Source: Caldisphaera lagunensis DSM 15908 (GTDB lineage Archaea; Thermoproteota; Thermoprotei_A; Sulfolobales; Acidilobaceae). Taken from it: a DNA stretch of 64,000 nucleotides. A model generated the notes under the pieces. The model saw nothing but the letters and a program-made list of their open reading frames with translations. It was not told the DNA's origin and did no database searches. The position numbers were made by a program, and so were the translations under genes. Each line of letters begins with the position of its first letter. The stretch's first letter is position 1. Positions 54,641 to 63,261 of this stretch are shown here, one piece after another. The stretch covers positions 558,001-622,000 of the forward strand of contig NC_019791.1 of assembly GCF_000317795.1 (NCBI RefSeq), written 5' to 3'.

Positions 54641-55480
54641 GTGGTGAATAGATTGGGTATAACTTTAACAGTTCCAAAAGATGTAAAGGCTCATGTAGGT
54701 ATTATAGGTGGTTCTGGATTATATAAAGCTGATATAATCGAAAATCCAAAAGAAGTTAAGGTTTTTACCCCATATGGAGAGCCTAGTGATTATATAACAG
54801 TTGGGGAAATTAAAGGAGTTAAAGTTGCATTTTTACCAAGGCATGGAAAAGGTCATAGATACCCTCCACATAAGGTTAATTATAGGGCAAACATTTGGGC
54901 ATTAAAATCATTAGGAATTAAACATGTTATTAGTGTATCTGCAGTTGGGAGCTTAAATGAAAACATGAAACCTGGAGATTTTGTTATACCAGATCAATTT
55001 ATAGATATGACTAAGTTAAGAAACTATACCTTCTTTGATGGTCCAACAACAGTCCATGTTAGTATGGCTGATCCATTTTGCAAATATTTAAGCAAAAAGC
55101 TTTATGAATCATCTAAGTCATTAGGATATACGTCTCATTTCGGAGGAACTTACATATGTATTGAAGGTCCTAGATTTTCAACAAGAGCAGAAAGTAGGGT
55201 TTGGAAAGAAGTTTTTAAGGCAGATATAATAGGGATGACTTTAGTTCCTGAAGTAAATTTAGCATGTGAAGCACAACTATGTTATTCTACTTTGGCTATG
55301 GTAACAGATTATGATGTCTGGGCAGAAAAGCCTGTAACTGCTGTGGAAGTTGAAAGAGTTATGAATCAAAATATAGAAAGGGCTAGGAAGATACTTTATG
55401 ATGTCATTCCAAAATTATCAGAAAATCCTATAGAGGAAGAATGTAGCTGTTGTAAGGCGTTAGAGCATGCAATACAATGA
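54641..55480 (+). CDS. mtnP: S-methyl-5'-thioadenosine phosphorylase
   Basis: 279 residues, trimeric PNP family: [77 protein letters not shown]. The C-terminal [11 protein letters not shown] contains a CSC motif (268-270); Sulfolobus MTAPII uses such a CXC pair for stability. It cleaves methylthioadenosine to adenine and MTR-1-P. The start is the GTG at 54641, apparently leaderless after CTTATATTTTA. It overlaps the next gene by 14 bp. Confidence 0.92.
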   Translation: MVNRLGITLTVPKDVKAHVGIIGGSGLYKADIIENPKEVKVFTPYGEPSDYITVGEIKGVKVAFLPRHGKGHRYPPHKVNYRANIWALKSLGIKHVISVSAVGSLNENMKPGDFVIPDQFIDMTKLRNYTFFDGPTTVHVSMADPFCKYLSKKLYESSKSLGYTSHFGGTYICIEGPRFSTRAESRVWKEVFKADIIGMTLVPEVNLACEAQLCYSTLAMVTDYDVWAEKPVTAVEVERVMNQNIERARKILYDVIPKLSENPIEEECSCCKALEHAIQ

Positions 55481-56312
55481 GTTAAAAAACAATTTGATAA
55501 AAGCTATCGATGTAGCAAAATCGATGAAGAAACCAGAGATAGAAGATAATATATTGATAATATCTGATTATATATCAAGATCTGCAGGAAAGATTTTGTA
55601 TATAGGATTGTTATCATCTGGCAAAAAAGCTACGCTATTAACGCCAACAGAGGCTGTTTTGTATTCCTTACCATATTATGAGAACTTTAATAAAACTATA
55701 ATATTTTCTATGAATCCAAAAGATTCCAGATCAGTGCATGCAGCAGAAGTATCGAGAGTAATGAACTTAGAGGTTGAATTCATTTCTCCTAAGCTGGATG
55801 ACACATTAGAAGAGAGGCTTAAATATTTGGGAGTTAAAAGAATTTTTATTAATAGTGAATGGCCAATAATTACGTCTAGTATTGCATCACTTTTATGGAT
55901 TCCAAAAGATTTAGGAGAAAGATATGAAAGAATTAAAAAAGAAATGGATAATTTAGAAGGAGCCTTAGATTGGCTAAATGAAAAATACAAATCGAATATT
56001 GAAAGAATTAAAAAAATAAATGAAGAATTTGCTATATTTTATACACCATCAACAGAAGCGGGAGGTATTTATGCATATAATATTCTGCAGAACTGTGCTT
56101 TTGCTTTACCAATTGAGTTTTTAAAGAACAAAATTAAGTATAGAAAAATTTTATTAACTTCTAGTGTTGATTCATCAGATTTTAAGGATTTGATTATAAT
56201 GTTTAAAATCGATTATACTGGTAATGAATTAATAGAGTTTAATACAGACCCAATAACAGTTGGATTATATTCAATGTTATTTATATCTTTGATTTCTGAT
56301 AAACTTCTATAG
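55467..56312 (+). CDS. SIS-like/uncharacterised protein coupled to MTAP
   Basis: 281 residues, not firmly identified. The centre resembles a SIS (sugar isomerase) fold: [69 protein letters not shown]-terminal helical region follows with [17 protein letters not shown]. The start lies within the 3' end of MTAP (14-bp overlap), and pth2 begins directly after its stop. The context (methylthioribose-1-phosphate producing enzyme) would fit a sugar-phosphate isomerase, but this is an inference. Confidence 0.6.
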   Translation: MQYNELKNNLIKAIDVAKSMKKPEIEDNILIISDYISRSAGKILYIGLLSSGKKATLLTPTEAVLYSLPYYENFNKTIIFSMNPKDSRSVHAAEVSRVMNLEVEFISPKLDDTLEERLKYLGVKRIFINSEWPIITSSIASLLWIPKDLGERYERIKKEMDNLEGALDWLNEKYKSNIERIKKINEEFAIFYTPSTEAGGIYAYNILQNCAFALPIEFLKNKIKYRKILLTSSVDSSDFKDLIIMFKIDYTGNELIEFNTDPITVGLYSMLFISLISDKLL

Positions 56313-56321
56313 GTGCCTGTA

Positions 56322-56687
56322 ATGGTAATGAAACAATCGATAGTATTGAGAAAAGATTTAAAGATGGGTCATGGTAAGGCAGCCGCTCAAGCTTCCCATG
56401 CAAGTTGTGATGCTATTTTTGAGATTATAGATTCTAATAAGAAGGATTGGAAAGAATGGCTAGATTTATGGAAGAAACAAGGTCAAATGAAGGTAGTATT
56501 AAAAGTTAATTCAAGAGATGAAATAGAGGAAATATATAATCAGGCATTGCAACTAGGATTACCATGCTCTATTATAAGCGATGCGGGCAGGACCCAATTA
56601 CCTCCTGGTACTATTACTGCTGTAGCAATTGGGCCAGGGCCTGAAGAAATTATAGATAAAATAACTGGTAAGCTTAAATTATATTAA
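56322..56687 (+). CDS. pth2: Peptidyl-tRNA hydrolase 2
   Basis: About 121 residues from ATG 56322; GGTG 5-8 bases upstream serves as ribosome-binding site (a GTG at 56313 is the alternative). Sequence KQSIVLRKDLKMGHGKAAAQASHAS (Pth2 N-terminal active site), GLPCSIISDAGRTQLPPGTITAVAIGPGPEEII. It releases peptides from stalled peptidyl-tRNA. The gene follows the SIS-like gene within the same run. Confidence 0.95.
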   Translation: MVMKQSIVLRKDLKMGHGKAAAQASHASCDAIFEIIDSNKKDWKEWLDLWKKQGQMKVVLKVNSRDEIEEIYNQALQLGLPCSIISDAGRTQLPPGTITAVAIGPGPEEIIDKITGKLKLY

Positions 56688-56766
56688 AAAATATTGCTAT
56701 AATTTATTAAATTTAGAAAACAACAAACTTTTAATGTTTAAAGTATAGATTTATTGGGGATAATAA

Positions 56767-57453
56767 TTGCCTAAAGTGTCAGTTAAACTAGTAAGTTGGT
56801 CTGAAATAGTTGATTGGGCATATAATTTAAGTAAATTAATAGAAAGCTCAAATTTTAATCCAGATATTATAGTTGCAGTTGCAAGAGGCGGTTATGTTCC
56901 TGCTAGACTCCTATGCGATTTTTTAGGGGTAAGCGATTTATTAAGTGTACAAAGCCAACATTGGATAGAAGCTGCAAAGGTTACACAAAAAGCAATACTA
57001 AGGTATCCATATAAAATAGATGCTAAAAATAAAAATATACTTGTGGTTGATGATATAGTAGATACTGGAGAAACATTGAAATTAGCTAAGGAATATATTG
57101 CAGAAAGTTGGAACCCTAAGGATATTAGAACAGCATCTTTGCAATGGATAAGTTCTGTAGCTAAATATAAACCAGATTATTATTTAATTGAGGTAAAAGA
57201 CTGGTCTTGGTATCAATATCCATGGACTAGGTTGGAGGATATCATGGAATTTATAGAAAGAATATTTAAAGAAGATGAGAGGGCTAAAAAAGGTTTAGAT
57301 TATGAAGAGCTAAAGAGTATCTTTATAGAATGGTATGGAATTAGTGATAAAGATTTAGGAGAGTATTGGAATTTAGCCTTTGATAAATTGATTTCAAAAA
57401 AAATAATTTATAAAAATGGTGAAAAGTATTATTATGAATTAAAAAGAAAATGA
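56767..57453 (+). CDS. Purine (guanine/xanthine-type) phosphoribosyltransferase
   Basis: 228 residues. PRTase motifs IIVAVARGGYVPARLLCDFLG and ILVVDDIVDTGETL (PRPP loop). The last about 70 residues form an extra acidic helical domain found in the archaeal gpT-type 6-oxopurine enzymes. It converts hypoxanthine/guanine/xanthine to the nucleotide with PRPP. TTG start at 56767. It is 79 bp downstream of pth2 and close to MTAP, whose adenine product needs a similar salvage step; this enzyme could use 6-oxopurines formed from it. Confidence 0.85.
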   Translation: MPKVSVKLVSWSEIVDWAYNLSKLIESSNFNPDIIVAVARGGYVPARLLCDFLGVSDLLSVQSQHWIEAAKVTQKAILRYPYKIDAKNKNILVVDDIVDTGETLKLAKEYIAESWNPKDIRTASLQWISSVAKYKPDYYLIEVKDWSWYQYPWTRLEDIMEFIERIFKEDERAKKGLDYEELKSIFIEWYGISDKDLGEYWNLAFDKLISKKIIYKNGEKYYYELKRK

Positions 57454-57485
57454 TCATTTTTAAATTATTGCTTAATATTTAAAAT

Positions 57486-58865
57486 TTACATCAATTGTTT
57501 AACTTTTATAATAAATGAATTTTCCTCTAGACTTCTTGCTGTTTCTATTACTGTATCGCCTGCACCTAAAACGCCTTCCTTTCTTAAATAGCTTTCCGTC
57601 ACCTTTAACCCTTCTTCTTCGTTATTAGATTGACCAACAATTAAAGGTTTAATTCCATAGAATATGTTAAGTTTCTTTGCTACGGATTCTTCTGATACAC
57701 CTGTATAAATGGGTTTTGATGGTCTAAACCCAGCAATAAATCTAGACATATCTATTGTTGTAGCATAAGATACAATCTCAGCACCTATATCATTAGCTAA
57801 ATCAACAACACCCTTCGCGATTCTTGCATCGGATATATCGCTTATTTCTATTCTATTTGGTGTTATATGCTTTTGTGCTTCTTGTATAACCCTACTTAGC
57901 CAAATGATAACTTGTACAGGATATTTTCCTATAGAGGTCTCTGATGTTACCAAAAATCCATCAACTCCTTCTTCAACAGCCTTGTATACATCTGATATCT
58001 CCCCTCTTGAAGGAACAGGTCTTTCTATCATGCTCATAAATATTTCAGTTGCCAAAATAACTGGTTTTAATTTTCTTCTAGCACTTTCTATTATCTTCTT
58101 TTGTATCATGGGTAATTGCTCAAGTGGAAAATGCATCCCTAAATCTCCTCTAGCTACTACTATTCCATCAGCAGCCTCGCTTATTTCATCAATATTTTTA
58201 ACGCCGCTTGGAGTCTCAATCTTTGCTAATAGTCCAATATTATTTGCTCCTTGCTTTTTAAGAGCTTCTCTTACAATATCAATATGCTTGGAGTTTCTTA
58301 CAAAACTTACCATAACATAATCAAAGTCTTTTGCTGCTATGAACTTCATATCATTTAAATCTTTATCTGTTATAGGCGGCATATCAAATTCTTTTCCAGC
58401 TAAAACAACACCTTTTCTTGGTTCAAGTAAATCACCTTCTATTATTCTTACTTCTGCAGAATCTTTTTCTACGATTTCTACTTCGGCAGAAACCTTTCCG
58501 TCATCTATTAATATTTTATCTCCTTGCTCAATAGATGAGAAAAACACTTTATTATCAACTGGGATTCCATCTATTTTAGAATTCTCATATCTTAATACTA
58601 GATTTTGGCCTTGTTGTATTTTAACTGGTTCAAAATTCCCCAATCTGACTCTAGGTCCTTCCAAATCTGCTATTTTTGTTACTTTGATTCCTAGTTCATT
58701 AGATGCTTTATTAATTAGATCAATAAAATCTTCCCATTGTTTTTGATCTCCATGGCTCATATTTATTCTGAACGCATCTGTTCCGCTTGCAACCATTTTT
58801 CTAATAACATTATAATCATAATTAGCCGGTCCTACTGTTGCAACTATTTTAAGTAATCTCATCAT
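57486..58865 (-). CDS. pyk: Pyruvate kinase
   Basis: 459 residues. IVATVGPANYDYNVIRKMV, FRINMSHGD, the catalytic block VVARGDLGMHFPLEQLPMIQKKII, ATEIFMSMIERPVPSRGEISD, VTSETSIGKYP. The last step of glycolysis. GAGGTGAAAT is just before the ATG at 58865 and MMRLL gives two closely spaced start options. Its coding frame starts 3 bp after the nucleotidyltransferase-like gene, so these are coupled. The C-terminal domain is short, as in archaeal enzymes. Confidence 0.96.
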   Translation of the reverse strand: MMRLLKIVATVGPANYDYNVIRKMVASGTDAFRINMSHGDQKQWEDFIDLINKASNELGIKVTKIADLEGPRVRLGNFEPVKIQQGQNLVLRYENSKIDGIPVDNKVFFSSIEQGDKILIDDGKVSAEVEIVEKDSAEVRIIEGDLLEPRKGVVLAGKEFDMPPITDKDLNDMKFIAAKDFDYVMVSFVRNSKHIDIVREALKKQGANNIGLLAKIETPSGVKNIDEISEAADGIVVARGDLGMHFPLEQLPMIQKKIIESARRKLKPVILATEIFMSMIERPVPSRGEISDVYKAVEEGVDGFLVTSETSIGKYPVQVIIWLSRVIQEAQKHITPNRIEISDISDARIAKGVVDLANDIGAEIVSYATTIDMSRFIAGFRPSKPIYTGVSEESVAKKLNIFYGIKPLIVGQSNNEEEGLKVTESYLRKEGVLGAGDTVIETARSLEENSFIIKVKQLM

Positions 58866-58868
58866 ATT

Positions 58869-59429
58869 TCACCTCAAATAACCTAATTCTTTTAACTTTC
58901 TCAATATAGTATTTTCTTCTCCAACTTCTTTGGCAGCTTCAACTATTTTATCTTCATGTATTCTAATTTTATTTTTCTTTATTATGTTCAAAATATCTTT
59001 TAGTTTTTCTATATCTTCTTCTTTTCCCGAATACGATTTTAATACCAAATATTGTTCAATGCTTATTGTCTTAAGCCTTAAACCATTAATATCGATTCTT
59101 TGGGCATTATTAATAAAAGAATTTGGTATATAAAAATCATAAAGATTTTCATATAGATCTAAATTTATTTCTTCATTAAAAATTACGGCAGTAATTCTTG
59201 GAGTACCTAGCCATGTTTTTCCATAACTCCACTTATTTTTATTTGAAAGCTCTTCATAAAAGTTTTCATTTTCTAATATACTTGGCGATTCAACAAAAAG
59301 ATCTATATCTTCTCCTAGATCTTCACTTTTTATATTTAATAGAATAACAGTGTCTCCTATAATTGTAAATTTAACTCCCTCATCTAATAATTTTCTTAAT
59401 ATTTCTACAAAAGCCTTTAACGAAACCAA
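58869..59429 (-). CDS. Nucleotidyltransferase-like protein (coupled to pyk)
   Basis: 186 residues. The N-terminal part is KFTIIGDTVILLNIKSEDLGEDIDLFVESPSIL, which resembles the GG...D-x-D signature of the MNT/AbiEii or DUF6036 nucleotidyltransferases, then YLVLKSYSGKEEDIEKLKDIL. The IGD replaces the usual GGS, so the activity is uncertain. It stands directly upstream of pyk with a 3-bp gap, an unusual partner for a glycolytic gene. Function unknown. Confidence 0.65.
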   Translation of the reverse strand: MVSLKAFVEILRKLLDEGVKFTIIGDTVILLNIKSEDLGEDIDLFVESPSILENENFYEELSNKNKWSYGKTWLGTPRITAVIFNEEINLDLYENLYDFYIPNSFINNAQRIDINGLRLKTISIEQYLVLKSYSGKEEDIEKLKDILNIIKKNKIRIHEDKIVEAAKEVGEENTILRKLKELGYLR

Positions 59430-59486
59430 ATCCGACCCCGAAATAAAAAATATAAAGGATAATAAAAAAGGTATATTAATTTATGG

Positions 59487-60791
59487 TTAAGGAGCAGGAT
59501 AAACTGCTTTGCCAGTTGCTAAATTGGGAGGCCATAATAGTACAACATTAGCTGTACCGTTTGGATATACCCAAACTTGAGCTGGTAATGGATTTTCTCC
59601 TACTTGCATTCCATATTGAGTTACATTAAATAACCCATCAATAGTTGTTATTTTACCGCTTATATCATTTAAAACAGCGGCTTTAATAGCAGTTTGATTT
59701 AATGTTCCTGCATCTTGTATTGCTAATCCTATTATCAATCCAGCATTAAATCCTGCTATTGATAAGAAGTTTGGAGGAATAGTTGGATATGTACTGTTCC
59801 ATAGCTTATAGAATTCTGTCAAATTAGGACCATAATTTGGTGTGTAGCTAACCAATGGAGGATAGGCTAAAGTAAAGGTTCCATTCATATTAGCTCCAAC
59901 TGCTGATAAGAAGTCCGGTAATAGTTGTCCAGGGAAATTGGTTAAGACCATGGGGAAATGATAACCTGATGATGCTACTTGATTTAAGAATGGTATATCA
60001 TCTGTAGGATATCCTAATTCTAAAACAGCCTGTGGCTTCGCGCTTTCTATGGTTGCAATATAGCTAGAGAAATCTGTTGTTGATGTGGGGAAGCTTTCAT
60101 TAACTACAGCTGTAATTCCATATTGTTTGAAATAAGTGCCTAAGAAGTAGTCTTGATATGCATTAAAGTCATTTGCTGCATAAATAACAGCAACCTTCGT
60201 TATATTTAATGAATGCAAAAATGGTGCAACATAAGTTATGAAATATGGTGAAACAGGTAAAGATGTTAAGATTATATATGGATTATTAATGAAGAATGCA
60301 TACGAAGAACCGGTTACATCCCAAAGTAATATATGGCTTGCGTTAGCATATGTAACAGCTGGCGCTGTTAAGACTGAACCGAAATCTGCTACTAATACAT
60401 TAACATGGTTAACTGTAACTAATTGCTGATAAAGTGATTGTGCTGTTGTTGGATTGCTTTGATCATCATATGCTACAATTTTAACAGGTATCTTTTTACC
60501 ATATTCTTTTACATAAATACCTCCACTTTCATTAACCCACTTAGCCCATAACTGAAGCCCTTCATATTCTGGCATTGAAGATGAAGCGTAGCTACCGCTA
60601 GATGCATACAATGTACCAATTAAAATATATGGTGGTGCTGAAACAGTAGATGTTGTTGAAGTTGGTTTCTTTGTAGAATAATAGTACGCGACTCCTCCCA
60701 CAATAATAACAACAATAATAACAACAATAATTCCTATCAATGCTCCTCTAGAAATAGCTCTATTCCCAACTTTATCCAAAATTATATACAC
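59487..60791 (-). CDS. livK: Periplasmic-type branched-chain-like solute-binding protein
   Basis: 434 residues: N-terminal membrane helix (about 15-40), a short Thr/Ser linker, then the LivK/Peripla_BP_6 fold (APPYILIGTLYASSGSYASSSMPEYEGLQLWAKWVNESGG, KIVAYDDQSNPTTAQSLYQQLV, KVAVIYAANDFNAYQDY). It is anchored outside the cell and delivers a substrate, probably an amino acid, to LivMH. The gene is divergent from livG, with 121 bp of shared promoter region between them. Confidence 0.85.
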   Translation of the reverse strand: MYIILDKVGNRAISRGALIGIIVVIIVVIIVGGVAYYYSTKKPTSTTSTVSAPPYILIGTLYASSGSYASSSMPEYEGLQLWAKWVNESGGIYVKEYGKKIPVKIVAYDDQSNPTTAQSLYQQLVTVNHVNVLVADFGSVLTAPAVTYANASHILLWDVTGSSYAFFINNPYIILTSLPVSPYFITYVAPFLHSLNITKVAVIYAANDFNAYQDYFLGTYFKQYGITAVVNESFPTSTTDFSSYIATIESAKPQAVLELGYPTDDIPFLNQVASSGYHFPMVLTNFPGQLLPDFLSAVGANMNGTFTLAYPPLVSYTPNYGPNLTEFYKLWNSTYPTIPPNFLSIAGFNAGLIIGLAIQDAGTLNQTAIKAAVLNDISGKITTIDGLFNVTQYGMQVGENPLPAQVWVYPNGTANVVLLWPPNLATGKAVYPAP

Positions 60792-60912
60792 CTTCTTCTT
60801 TTTACTGATTTTTAATAATTTATTTGGTAGTATAAAAGCTTTTTATATACCATTTTCTATAAATAATTAAATACCTTCTCAGATACAGATAAATAAGGAT
60901 AAGGGAAGAGAA

Positions 60913-61635
60913 ATGTTACAAATATCGTCTTTAACAAAAACCTTTGGAAAATTAAAGGCAGTTGATAATTTTAGTATGGAGATAGAAAAAGGAGAAGTCA
61001 AAGCTCTTATAGGTCCTAATGGTGCAGGAAAAACAACTGTAGTAAATTTAGTTACAGGAGTCTTAGAACCAGATAGTGGAAGAATAAGAGTTGATAATCA
61101 TTGCTTACTAAAACTTCCTCCCCATAAAAGAACTAAGATGGGTATTTCCAGGACATACCAAATTCCAAAGCCTTATCCAAATCTAACTGTATTAGAAAAC
61201 GTGTTAGTTAGTTCATACTTCGGCGCAGGTCTAAAAGGAGAAGAAGCAATGGCAAATGCTGTTGAAAGCCTTAAGTTTGTAGGTATATATTCTATGGCTG
61301 ATAAATATGCCAAAGAATTAAACTCAGAGCAGCAAAAACTTCTTGATTTTGCTAGAGCTTTAGCAACAAGGCCTAAATATATAATGATAGACGAAATAGG
61401 AGCAGGCCTAGGTGTTGGGGAACAAGAAGAAATTGCATCAAAAATAAAAGAATTGGGTAAAAAAGGATATGGAGTTTTATACATTGGTCATTTAATGAAG
61501 ATGGTTAAAGCAGTTTCTGATAAAGTAATTGTAATGAATGAAGGTAAAAAATTATTTGAAGGTACATATGAAGAGGCAGTAAATAATGAAGAAGTTATAA
61601 AAATTTATCTAGGTGAGAAGTATGCTAAAAGTTGA
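60913..61635 (+). CDS. livG: Branched-chain-type ABC transporter ATPase (LivG)
   Basis: 240 residues. Walker A IGPNGAGKTT (33-42), then the switch. The ABC signature, normally LSYGQ, reads LNSEQQKLLDFARAL, and Walker B is YIMIDEIGAGLG, where DEP/DEI is changed. The H-loop His is kept (YIGHLMK). It is probably functional but has degenerate catalytic motifs. GGGAAGAG is before the ATG. It overlaps livF by 23 bp. It pairs with the livMH permeases across a strand change. Confidence 0.87.
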   Translation: MLQISSLTKTFGKLKAVDNFSMEIEKGEVKALIGPNGAGKTTVVNLVTGVLEPDSGRIRVDNHCLLKLPPHKRTKMGISRTYQIPKPYPNLTVLENVLVSSYFGAGLKGEEAMANAVESLKFVGIYSMADKYAKELNSEQQKLLDFARALATRPKYIMIDEIGAGLGVGEQEEIASKIKELGKKGYGVLYIGHLMKMVKAVSDKVIVMNEGKKLFEGTYEEAVNNEEVIKIYLGEKYAKS

Positions 61636-62320
61636 TCATATTTATTCGGGTTATGGAGACCTCAAAATCATTAAAGATGTTACATTTGATGTAAATAAAG
61701 ATGAAACAGTCCTTATATTGGGTTTAAATGGTGCAGGTAAAACAACATTATTAAAATCAATAGCAGGTTTTGTAAAACTTTTTTCGGGCAAAATAATTCT
61801 TGATAATAATGATATAACAAAGCTAGACTCATATAAGAGGGCTAAACTAGGTATAACTATGATTATGGAACAAGCAATCTTTCCAGATTTAACAGTAAAA
61901 GAAAATATGGAGATAGCTCACTCAAAAACAAGAAACTCTAAGTTTAATGATGAATTAAATAATATATTAAAAACGTTTCCTGAATTGAAAACCTTCCTAA
62001 AAATTAAGGCCCAAGCATTATCTGGAGGGCAAAGAAAGATGCTTTCAATGGCTATGGCTTTGTTATCTAAACCAAAATTATTGATATTAGATGAACCATC
62101 AGCAGGCCTATCACCATTAATGGTATCTAGGGTTGTAAAATATGTAAGTTTGTTAAAGGAGAATGGAATAACTATATTAATAGCAGAACAAAATCCATCT
62201 TTTATAGATGTTGCAGATAAGGTAATGGTATTAGAATCTGGTGTAATAAAATTAATGGGTAATGCATCAGAAATAGCTAATAATAATGAGGTAAGAAAAA
62301 CATTTTTCCAGGTATCATAA
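61613..62320 (+). CDS. livF: Branched-chain-type ABC transporter ATPase (LivF)
   Basis: 235 residues with intact motifs: Walker A LGLNGAGKTT, ABC signature LSGGQRKML, Walker B LLILDEPSAGLSP, and an H-loop near the C-terminus (AEQNPSF replaces the usual xxH: the position corresponding to the catalytic His reads Q). The pair LivG/LivF forms a heterodimer, so each supplies part of the two composite sites. It ends 5 bp before the convergent livM. Confidence 0.87.
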   Translation: MRSMLKVDHIYSGYGDLKIIKDVTFDVNKDETVLILGLNGAGKTTLLKSIAGFVKLFSGKIILDNNDITKLDSYKRAKLGITMIMEQAIFPDLTVKENMEIAHSKTRNSKFNDELNNILKTFPELKTFLKIKAQALSGGQRKMLSMAMALLSKPKLLILDEPSAGLSPLMVSRVVKYVSLLKENGITILIAEQNPSFIDVADKVMVLESGVIKLMGNASEIANNNEVRKTFFQVS

Positions 62321-62325
62321 AATTT

Positions 62326-63261
62326 TTATGGTATATTCTTTTTAATGTATTTTTTGACAACTTGGGCTAATCCACCTGGTAAGAACAGTATCAAAAATAT
62401 TAATAATATTCCAAAGAATAATTGAACATAATATGTATAAGATATGCTGAAATATTGATATATGCTATATAAAATTACTGTCCCTATTATAGGGCCTAAT
62501 ATTGTTCCTAAACCACCAAAGAGTACAAATGCAATTATATATACCCCAAGGGTTAATGCAAAAACAGTTTCTGGATAGAAAAATGAAGAGTACCAGCCAT
62601 ATAATGCACCAGCAACACTAGCTATTAATGCACTTATTATCCATGCAATCCCCCTAGTAACAGGAACGTTAACGCCATCTAGGTACGCTGATATAACGCT
62701 ATCTTTAATTGCCCTTAGAGAAAGACCAAACCTACTTGACTTAATAAATGTTGTTAATAAAATAACAAAAACCAGAAATATTACTGATATTATGTAAGTA
62801 AGATTAGGATTGTATATATTAACCAAGGAGGCGCCTAACGCTCCATTAGTATATTTAGATAGATCTGGAGATTGGATTAAATAATACATGCCTTCAAATC
62901 CAGCAAGTGTAGCTATAGCAAAGTAATGAGATTTTAATCTAAATAATGGCAACAAGATTAATGCAATTATTAAATTTAAGACAAAACCAAACGCAAAAGC
63001 TTCCCATGGAACTAAACCAATTCTCATACCAATATAAACTCCATATGCCCCTGTACCAAAAAATAACATATAACCAAAAGGTAAATACCCTGTAAGCCCA
63101 TATATCAAATTTAAGCCTAATGCAACAGTAGTTATTATTATTAGATTAAAGAAGAACGCTTTGTTTGAATATATTTCAGGGCCTCCAAAGGCCAATACAA
63201 CCATTATTATTGATATTAATATAGCTGAAATATAATTTTTTTCAAACTTCACGTTGTACAC
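62326..63261 (-). CDS. livM: Branched-chain-type ABC permease (LivM)
   Basis: 311 residues of about eight to nine membrane helices. IIITTVALGLNLIYGLTGYLPFGYMLFFGTGAYGVYIG and FVLFGGLGTILGPIIGTVILYSIYQYF are the typical LivM blocks; the EAA-like loop is RFGLSLRAIKDSVISAYLDGVN. It forms the membrane channel with LivH. It overlaps livH by 20 bp and is on the strand opposite livGF. Confidence 0.88.
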   Translation of the reverse strand: MYNVKFEKNYISAILISIIMVVLAFGGPEIYSNKAFFFNLIIITTVALGLNLIYGLTGYLPFGYMLFFGTGAYGVYIGMRIGLVPWEAFAFGFVLNLIIALILLPLFRLKSHYFAIATLAGFEGMYYLIQSPDLSKYTNGALGASLVNIYNPNLTYIISVIFLVFVILLTTFIKSSRFGLSLRAIKDSVISAYLDGVNVPVTRGIAWIISALIASVAGALYGWYSSFFYPETVFALTLGVYIIAFVLFGGLGTILGPIIGTVILYSIYQYFSISYTYYVQLFFGILLIFLILFLPGGLAQVVKKYIKKNIP

